A DNA stretch of 9,808 bases from Palsa-601 sp052146895 (lineage in GTDB: Bacteria > Actinomycetota > Acidimicrobiia > Acidimicrobiales > Bog-793): contig JBKQLZ010000152.1 in the NCBI GenBank assembly GCA_052146895.1, forward strand, positions 1-9,808. The letters are read 5' to 3'. Below the pieces are notes generated by a model that was given only the letters and a program-made list of their open reading frames with translations, was not told the origin of the DNA and ran no database searches. Made by a program: the position numbers and the translations under genes. Shown here in pieces: positions 6,273 to 9,808 of the stretch (the first letter of the stretch is position 1; each line of letters begins with the position of its first letter).

Positions 6273-7733
6273 CTATTCCAAGACGAGAGCGAGCGCCGGG
6301 GCAGGTATCGCCCACGCGGGATGCTCGAAGTTGACGATGGCACGCGTCGCGACGACTCCTGCAGAGAACTTTGCTTCCATCGTCCTCGCCTCTGAACGCC
6401 ACCCTGTAGAGACCCACTTTGACTCGACTGGCACTGTCCTGAGAGTTCCCGCTGGCCCGAGGACAGGTACCGGCGCGAAGTCGATCTCGCCATGCCCGGT
6501 CCGAAGGTAGCCAATCGAATCGTCGGCCATCCATCGACCAGGTTCGCGTACATCCATGGAACGGGCGATGGCTACTCCGATGCACGACTCCGTCAGGCGT
6601 GTGAAATCGGGTGCGGGCAAGCCACCGCGAAGGCGAGGGCCGATCCAGGCTAGCAACGGATCGGTCAGATAGAGCTTGGACTGCGCGCCGGGCACACGGT
6701 CGCCTGACTCGTCAACCTGATGACACCAAATCGAGGCAAAGGAGCGGACGAGTCGGTTGAGGCGCAAGTCGAAGTTCTGGCGACTCGTGTAGTCGAGGTC
6801 CTGTGCGAACTGCTTCCTGTTGAGGGCGGAGGTCTGGCGGCGCTCTACTTCGGACAGAATTCGCGGAACGGAGTCCGGTGGAGCATCTGGGTCAACGTCG
6901 CGATGAAGCCACGAAGCTAAGTCTTGAAGGAAGGCATCGCTGACCTCACCCTGCCGGTGGTACTCCGCTACGGCCCTGGGGAATCCGCCAGTGGTAAGAA
7001 ACGCCTGCCAAGCCAGGTCCAGTTCATCGACGAAGAATTCGATTTCTCGAACCGCCTCTCTCGCCTCCCGGTCTTGTAGCGCCCAGGCCGCCACGGTCGT
7101 AGGCGAGGGGATTCCAGGTCTCGTCGCGGCCAGCACGTCGCGAAGGGTCATGGGGTGAAGAATCCGTGAACGCCTTGCCGAACTCGAACCCGAACGGCCA
7201 GCGAATAGGTCGCGCTCCACCTCGGAAGTCTCATCCCACGACGATCCCGTACAGACGACCGTGTCACGCGCTAGATCGGTGTTGTCCCGAAGGTACTTCA
7301 TCGTCTGAGTCCAGCCTCGAACGCCTGTTATCTCATCGAGCAGCCACACCCTCGGGACGTCGCCCACAGAGCGAGTGAGGTCGCGCCCGAGCTTCGCGAC
7401 TCGATTTAGGTCGGCAGCACGCATTCCGTCGGTCGGAAGATAGATGAGCTGCCGGGGATCGACGTCTGTCCGAGCGCAGAGCGCAGCGACGGTGTCCTTG
7501 AGGAGAACCGACTTACCGATCCGCCGGGGACCGCGCACGACGACGAGCTTGTCGTCGATCGAATCGGTCGCGACGTCATCGAGTAGCGCCGCTCGGTAGC
7601 CGAGGTCGTAATTCCTCCGCGAACGAAGGGTGGGATCGGCATCGATCCAGTTCAGCGCGTTGCCGCCCGAAGCTACTGAGCGCCACCAGGGATTGCTGTC
7701 ACGCAGCCGTTCGCGGATCTCGTCGTCACGCAT
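6273..7733 (-). CDS. AAA+ ATPase of the DUF4143 type
   Basis: The product has 486 residues. After an N-terminal segment with NPWW and Tyr-rich YDLGYR, VVVRGPRRIGKSVLL holds the Walker A P-loop (about 68-75, Lys74). VWLLDEI near 129-135 is Walker B, and VVCTGSS near 159-165 is a sensor-1-like strand end. ILHPMTLRDVL and FLTTGGFPRAV (about 191-201 and 245-255) are typical of this family. A helical segment near 300-335 (NRKQFAQDL, NFDLRLNRLV) looks like a winged helix, and the C-terminal domain has GEIDF (415-419) and PVESKW (435-440), the D...ExK pattern of restriction-nuclease-like folds. These cytoplasmic proteins are widespread, but their biological role is poorly understood. The length is somewhat above the roughly 400 residues I would expect. 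No Shine-Dalgarno precedes ATG at 7733; the start region carries two palindromes that suggest tight, perhaps autogenous, control. Confidence 0.9.
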   Translation of the reverse strand: MRDDEIRERLRDSNPWWRSVASGGNALNWIDADPTLRSRRNYDLGYRAALLDDVATDSIDDKLVVVRGPRRIGKSVLLKDTVAALCARTDVDPRQLIYLPTDGMRAADLNRVAKLGRDLTRSVGDVPRVWLLDEITGVRGWTQTMKYLRDNTDLARDTVVCTGSSWDETSEVERDLFAGRSGSSSARRSRILHPMTLRDVLAATRPGIPSPTTVAAWALQDREAREAVREIEFFVDELDLAWQAFLTTGGFPRAVAEYHRQGEVSDAFLQDLASWLHRDVDPDAPPDSVPRILSEVERRQTSALNRKQFAQDLDYTSRQNFDLRLNRLVRSFASIWCHQVDESGDRVPGAQSKLYLTDPLLAWIGPRLRGGLPAPDFTRLTESCIGVAIARSMDVREPGRWMADDSIGYLRTGHGEIDFAPVPVLGPAGTLRTVPVESKWVSTGWRSEARTMEAKFSAGVVATRAIVNFEHPAWAIPAPALALVLE

Positions 7734-7740
7734 GTCAGAT

Positions 7741-7746
7741 ATCTTA
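7741..7746 (-). promoter_or_regulatory. Candidate -10 box for a leaderless ATPase transcript
   Basis: On the - strand TAAGAT is followed by exactly seven bases and then ATG at 7733. No ribosome binding site lies between. The hexamer overlaps the start-proximal edge of the 7743-7771 palindrome, so a protein bound there would block the promoter directly. Confidence 0.5.
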
Positions 7747-7771
7747 TCAAAACCCCCCGGGTTCTGATAAG
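7743..7771. promoter_or_regulatory. 29-bp palindrome, probable operator (site 1)
   Basis: CTTATCA at 7743-7749 and TGATAAG at 7765-7771 are perfect inverted arms. Pairing continues inward (AACCC with GGGTT), giving 12 of 13 matched pairs around centre 7757. It lies nine bases before the ATPase ATG and covers the candidate -10 and the expected -35 to -10 region. Its right arm GGTTCTGATAAG recurs 34 bases away in site 2 with one change. A transcription-factor operator, possibly for the ATPase itself or an unlinked regulator, is the simplest reading. Confidence 0.6.
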
Positions 7772-7776
7772 GATGA

Positions 7777-7805
7777 CATCCCAGAACCCCCCCGGTTCTG
7801 GTAAG
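7777..7805. promoter_or_regulatory. Second related palindrome, probable operator (site 2)
   Basis: CCAGAACC (7781-7788) and GGTTCTGG (7794-7801) are perfect arms around centre 7791, exactly 34 bases from the centre of site 1. Its right arm GGTTCTGGTAAG (7794-7805) matches 11 of 12 bases of the site 1 right arm, while the left arm is less conserved (8 of 12). The core hairpin has eight base pairs and a five-base loop without a T-run, so a terminator role for the upstream MaoC-like gene is possible but less likely than a second binding site. Confidence 0.55.
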
Positions 7806-7815
7806 AACTTCTGAA

Positions 7816-7831
7816 GAGGACGCTGGTCCTC
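7816..7831 (-). terminator. Hairpin directly after the MaoC-like gene
   Basis: GAGGAC (7816-7821) and GTCCTC (7826-7831) form a perfect six-base-pair stem with a four-base loop immediately beyond the TAG of the MaoC-like gene. On the transcribed strand it is followed by a moderately T-rich stretch (TTCAGAAGTTCTT). It probably ends the two-gene FKBP/MaoC transcript before the ATPase promoter, although the T-tract is interrupted. Confidence 0.5.
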
Positions 7832-8569
7832 CTAGTCGCCCGCCGTCACGTCGATGATCGCTTCGTGCTCGAGGGTCGCGACGACCTCACCATCCACACG
7901 AACCGCCACGTCGGCAACGGCACGCTCCCCGCGCCGAAAGTAACGACGGACTACGACAGCCGAGACCTCGGCCTCCGCCCCGACCTGGGCAAGCCCGTAG
8001 TGTCGGACGATGCTTCGCGTATGGACCCAGGCGCCGCGGGCCAACTGGTCGTGGAAGACCACATTGGCGAGCCGTGGCCAGACCGCCGGGTGCACCACGC
8101 CCGCCGCCGAGCAGTCCGTCTGGTCGTCACCAGCACGGGCGGCGTAGTCCGACCCGTACTCGCCTTCGAGCCGAACGGTGACCGGAGCGAGCGCCTCGCC
8201 CGGCCGCGTCTCGAGCGGACCACGATGAGCACGCCATGCGGACATAATCACCAGCGGCCTTGCATCCCGGGCTGACATGACCGAGACCTCGATCCCACCG
8301 TCGTCCCTCTCGACTACCGGCAAGGACAGCGGGTCGCCATCGAACACGGGCGAGAAGAACCGGATCTCCGCCTCACCCGAAGCCACCCACGCGAGCCCAT
8401 ACCGATCGATGACCGGGTGACAGCAGTAGGCGTACGACGTGACTCCGGCGACGAGCGCCTGCTCGAAACCCGCCGCCTTCGCGCCGGCATCAGTGTGAAT
8501 CGGGTTGCCTGCGTGCTCGGGGAGGTTGCGAGCGACGATCGACCACGGGAGCACGCCGCCCGCAACCAC
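7832..8569 (-). CDS. MaoC-like double-hotdog acyl dehydratase/thioesterase-type protein
   Basis: The product has 245 residues and appears to contain two hotdog halves. The first half has GNPIHTDAGAKAAGFEQALV at about 21-40, the hydratase-2 motif (N-P-x-H-x-D....A...GF) of MaoC and R-specific enoyl-CoA hydratases, with His25. The second half has VFHDQLARGAWVHTRSIVRHYG at about 171-192 and long alternating strands to the end. In characterised R-hydratases an Asp lies five residues before the motif His; here that position is Ala20, so hydratase activity is uncertain and a thioesterase or acyl-binding role is possible. GTG at 8569 starts two bases after the TGA of the FKBP gene, which points to translational coupling, and only a weak GAAG lies upstream. 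A hairpin follows its stop codon. The pathway partner is unknown. Confidence 0.75.
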   Translation of the reverse strand: MVAGGVLPWSIVARNLPEHAGNPIHTDAGAKAAGFEQALVAGVTSYAYCCHPVIDRYGLAWVASGEAEIRFFSPVFDGDPLSLPVVERDDGGIEVSVMSARDARPLVIMSAWRAHRGPLETRPGEALAPVTVRLEGEYGSDYAARAGDDQTDCSAAGVVHPAVWPRLANVVFHDQLARGAWVHTRSIVRHYGLAQVGAEAEVSAVVVRRYFRRGERAVADVAVRVDGEVVATLEHEAIIDVTAGD

Positions 8570-8571
8570 GA

Positions 8572-9138
8572 TCAGCCGATCTTCAGAAGGTCGATCACGA
8601 AGACGAGCGTGTCGTTGGTAGCGATGCCAGCTCCGGGTGACTCATCGCCGTAGCCGAGGCTGGGAGGGATGATGAGCTCACGACGTCCACCGGCCTTCAT
8701 GCCGACCACACCCTCGTCCCAGCCCGGGATGACCTGTCCGGCTCCGAGCGTGAAGCCGAACGGCTGGCTCGTCCACGACGACTGGATCACCTTGCGCGTC
8801 GAGTAGGTGGCGAGCACGTACTGGACAGTGACCTTGTCACCATCCTTGGCCGCCGGGCCCTTGCCGACGATGAGATCGGCGGTCTCGAGGTTGATCGGAG
8901 GCTTCCCCGGAGGCACGACGACGGTTGGCGCCGTGCCGGCGGATCCAGCGGGCGAGCGGTCCTGCGCGGGGATGTAAGTGATCTCGGAGCCTGTGCTGGC
9001 TCCAGAACTGACGACAGCCGGAGCCGTCGTCGTGGCGGGCGCAGCGGTCGTGAGAGCGCTCACTGCAGTGCCGCACCCGGCCAATGCGAGGGCCGATGCG
9101 CAGAGCGTCACGAGCAACCAGGAGCGGAGACGAGACAT
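8572..9138 (-). CDS. FKBP-type peptidyl-prolyl isomerase lipoprotein
   Basis: The product has 188 residues. A basic start (MSRLR) and hydrophobic stretch lead to the lipobox LAGC, so Cys22 should be lipidated and the protein anchored outside the membrane. Residues 23-80 are a Ala/Thr/Ser/Pro-rich spacer. The FKBP domain runs from about 83 to 188: VTVQYVL, FGFTLGAGQVIPGWDEGVVGMKAGGRRELIIPPSLGYG and TLVFVIDLLKI are classic strands and loops of the fold, which speeds cis-trans isomerisation of prolyl bonds in exported proteins. Most aromatic pocket residues are present (Tyr in VQY, Phe129, Trp140, Tyr163, Phe180), but the usual FDSS reads IQSS, losing the Phe-Asp pair. AAAGGA nine bases upstream supports ATG at 9138. 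It is the first gene of a pair with the MaoC-like gene and is divergent from the amidase gene. Confidence 0.92.
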   Translation of the reverse strand: MSRLRSWLLVTLCASALALAGCGTAVSALTTAAPATTTAPAVVSSGASTGSEITYIPAQDRSPAGSAGTAPTVVVPPGKPPINLETADLIVGKGPAAKDGDKVTVQYVLATYSTRKVIQSSWTSQPFGFTLGAGQVIPGWDEGVVGMKAGGRRELIIPPSLGYGDESPGAGIATNDTLVFVIDLLKIG

Positions 9139-9147
9139 GAAGCGAGA

Positions 9148-9153
9148 TCCTTT
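9148..9153 (-). promoter_or_regulatory. Shine-Dalgarno site of the FKBP gene
   Basis: On the - strand AAAGGA is followed by nine bases and then the ATG at 9138. It marks this transcript as having a normal leader, in contrast with the apparently leaderless starts elsewhere in the window. Confidence 0.65.
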
Positions 9154-9233
9154 GCGACGACGAGATGTGATGGGTAAGGCCGATAGACGGTAGCCGCGAC
9201 CGCGGTCATCGGGGCCTCGGCGCCTAGAACTGG

Positions 9234-9327
9234 TATCGCCAAGCGCACCTTCCGAGCGCGATCAAGCGTGGCGCTGACGCGAGAGGGTGCGGCCTCGCCC
9301 AAGGTCCGCGACCGCAGCTTGGCGATA
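9234..9327. repeat. Perfect 11-bp inverted repeat in the divergent gap
   Basis: TATCGCCAAGC at 9234-9244 is the exact reverse complement of GCTTGGCGATA at 9317-9327. The arms are 72 bases apart and lie in the 199-base gap between the divergent FKBP and amidase genes; the right arm ends ten bases before the amidase ATG and overlaps its candidate -10 box. The pair could be two half-operators or a long-range RNA stem. The same gap also holds a ten-base palindrome GACCGCGGTC (9198-9207) and a ten-base direct repeat CCGCGACCGC (9194-9203 and 9306-9315), which are less notable in GC-rich DNA. Confidence 0.5.
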
Positions 9328-9331
9328 GCGT
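9326..9331 (+). promoter_or_regulatory. Candidate -10 box for a leaderless amidase transcript
   Basis: TAGCGT fits TANNNT and is followed by six bases and then ATG at 9338; no Shine-Dalgarno sequence is present. A -35 box is not evident. Confidence 0.3.
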
Positions 9332-9337
9332 GCCTCC

Positions 9338-9808
9338 ATGAGCAGCCTCCATGACCTGACCCTGCTTGACCAAGCCGCAGCGGTGCGCAGCGGCGAAATC
9401 TCACCTGTCGAGCTCGTCGACCACTACCTCGAGCGCATCGACCGGCTCAACAGCGAGGTCGGTGCCTTTGTCTTCATCGCCGCCGATCAGGCGCGTGCAC
9501 AAGCCAAGGACGCAGAGCGAGCAGTTACCGACGACGCCGAGTTGCCGGCGTTGCACGGGGTGCCTACGGCCATCAAGGATCTCTACCTCACCTCCGACAT
9601 GCCGACCGGTTTTGGGACCGGAGCCTTCGCACCACTCGAGCTGGACGTCGACGAGGCAGTGGTGACCAAGCTCCGAGCCGCCGGCACCATCAGCCTCGGC
9701 AAGACGGCCACGCCCGAGTTCGGAGCGCCCTGCTATACCGAGCCCGAAGGCCATCCGCCGGCGCGCACGCCTTGGGACCTCACCCGCTCGGCCGGAGGCT
9801 CAAGTGGT
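9338..9808 (+). CDS. Amidase-signature family enzyme, 5' part
   Basis: The frame from ATG at 9338 is open through the right edge (157 codons visible; family members are usually about 450-500 residues). Amidase-signature enzymes hydrolyse amide bonds with a Ser-cisSer-Lys triad. The visible N-terminal third contains a GatA-like start (DQAAAVRSGEISPVELVDHYLERI), LHGVPTAIKDLY at about 72-83 with the catalytic Lys80, GTGAFAP, LRAAGTISLGKTATPEFG at about 112-129, and RSAGGSSG at 150-157, which is the cis-Ser glycine loop. The nucleophile Ser should lie about 20-25 residues beyond the window. The subfamily (GatA of the tRNA amidotransferase, or a free amidase) cannot be decided; no gatC or gatB is adjacent, which slightly favours a stand-alone amidase. 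It is transcribed divergently from the FKBP lipoprotein gene. Confidence 0.92.
   Translation, partial: MSSLHDLTLLDQAAAVRSGEISPVELVDHYLERIDRLNSEVGAFVFIAADQARAQAKDAERAVTDDAELPALHGVPTAIKDLYLTSDMPTGFGTGAFAPLELDVDEAVVTKLRAAGTISLGKTATPEFGAPCYTEPEGHPPARTPWDLTRSAGGSSG

Noticed and set aside
7781..7801. Palindrome 2 as the main terminator of the MaoC-like gene
   Set aside because: It has no T-run, a closer hairpin at 7816-7831 fits better, and the close similarity to palindrome 1 argues for a binding site.
9198..9207. Palindrome GACCGCGGTC as an operator
   Set aside because: A ten-base GC-rich palindrome is expected often enough by chance in this composition, and nothing else supports it.

Overview
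This is a GC-rich chromosomal-type window with strongly G/C-biased third codon positions. Several start codons are preceded closely by a TANNNT box instead of a Shine-Dalgarno sequence. Together these suggest a high-GC actinobacterium (Actinomycetota), perhaps an environmental lineage. That assignment is inference: no rRNA, tRNA or marker gene is present. No insertion sequence, CRISPR array or phage module was found.

Left part (1-4879, all + strand): the 3' end of a neutral-ceramidase-like gene; a large patatin-like phospholipase whose nucleophile and aspartate halves are separated by a multi-pass membrane region; a small exported protein of unknown function with a clear AGGAGG ribosome binding site; and an alpha/beta hydrolase 21 bases after it. 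Three of the four look like hydrolases, two of them of lipid-type families, so this may be a lipid or envelope-turnover neighbourhood. Common regulation is not shown.

Middle part (4880-7830): a streptomycin-6-kinase-like phosphotransferase on the - strand; a small divergent cysteine-containing ORF (5940-6158) that is only a candidate gene; a perfect 11-bp inverted repeat at its end; and an AAA+/DUF4143-type ATPase on the - strand. The ATPase start region carries two related tandem palindromes (centres 34 bp apart). One of them overlaps the probable -10 box of an apparently leaderless promoter. This is the most convincing regulatory structure in the window.

Right part (7816-9808): a - strand pair in the order FKBP-type prolyl isomerase lipoprotein then MaoC-like double-hotdog protein, two bases apart and closed by a hairpin just after the second stop codon. 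Divergently on the + strand lies the 5' part of an amidase-signature enzyme, cut by the window edge. The 199-base gap between them holds a perfect 11-bp inverted repeat with arms 72 bases apart.

No clearly new multi-gene system is evident. The strongest leads are the palindrome-controlled ATPase, the membrane-split patatin and its exported neighbour, catalytic-residue substitutions in the ceramidase-like and MaoC-like proteins, and the small cysteine ORF.
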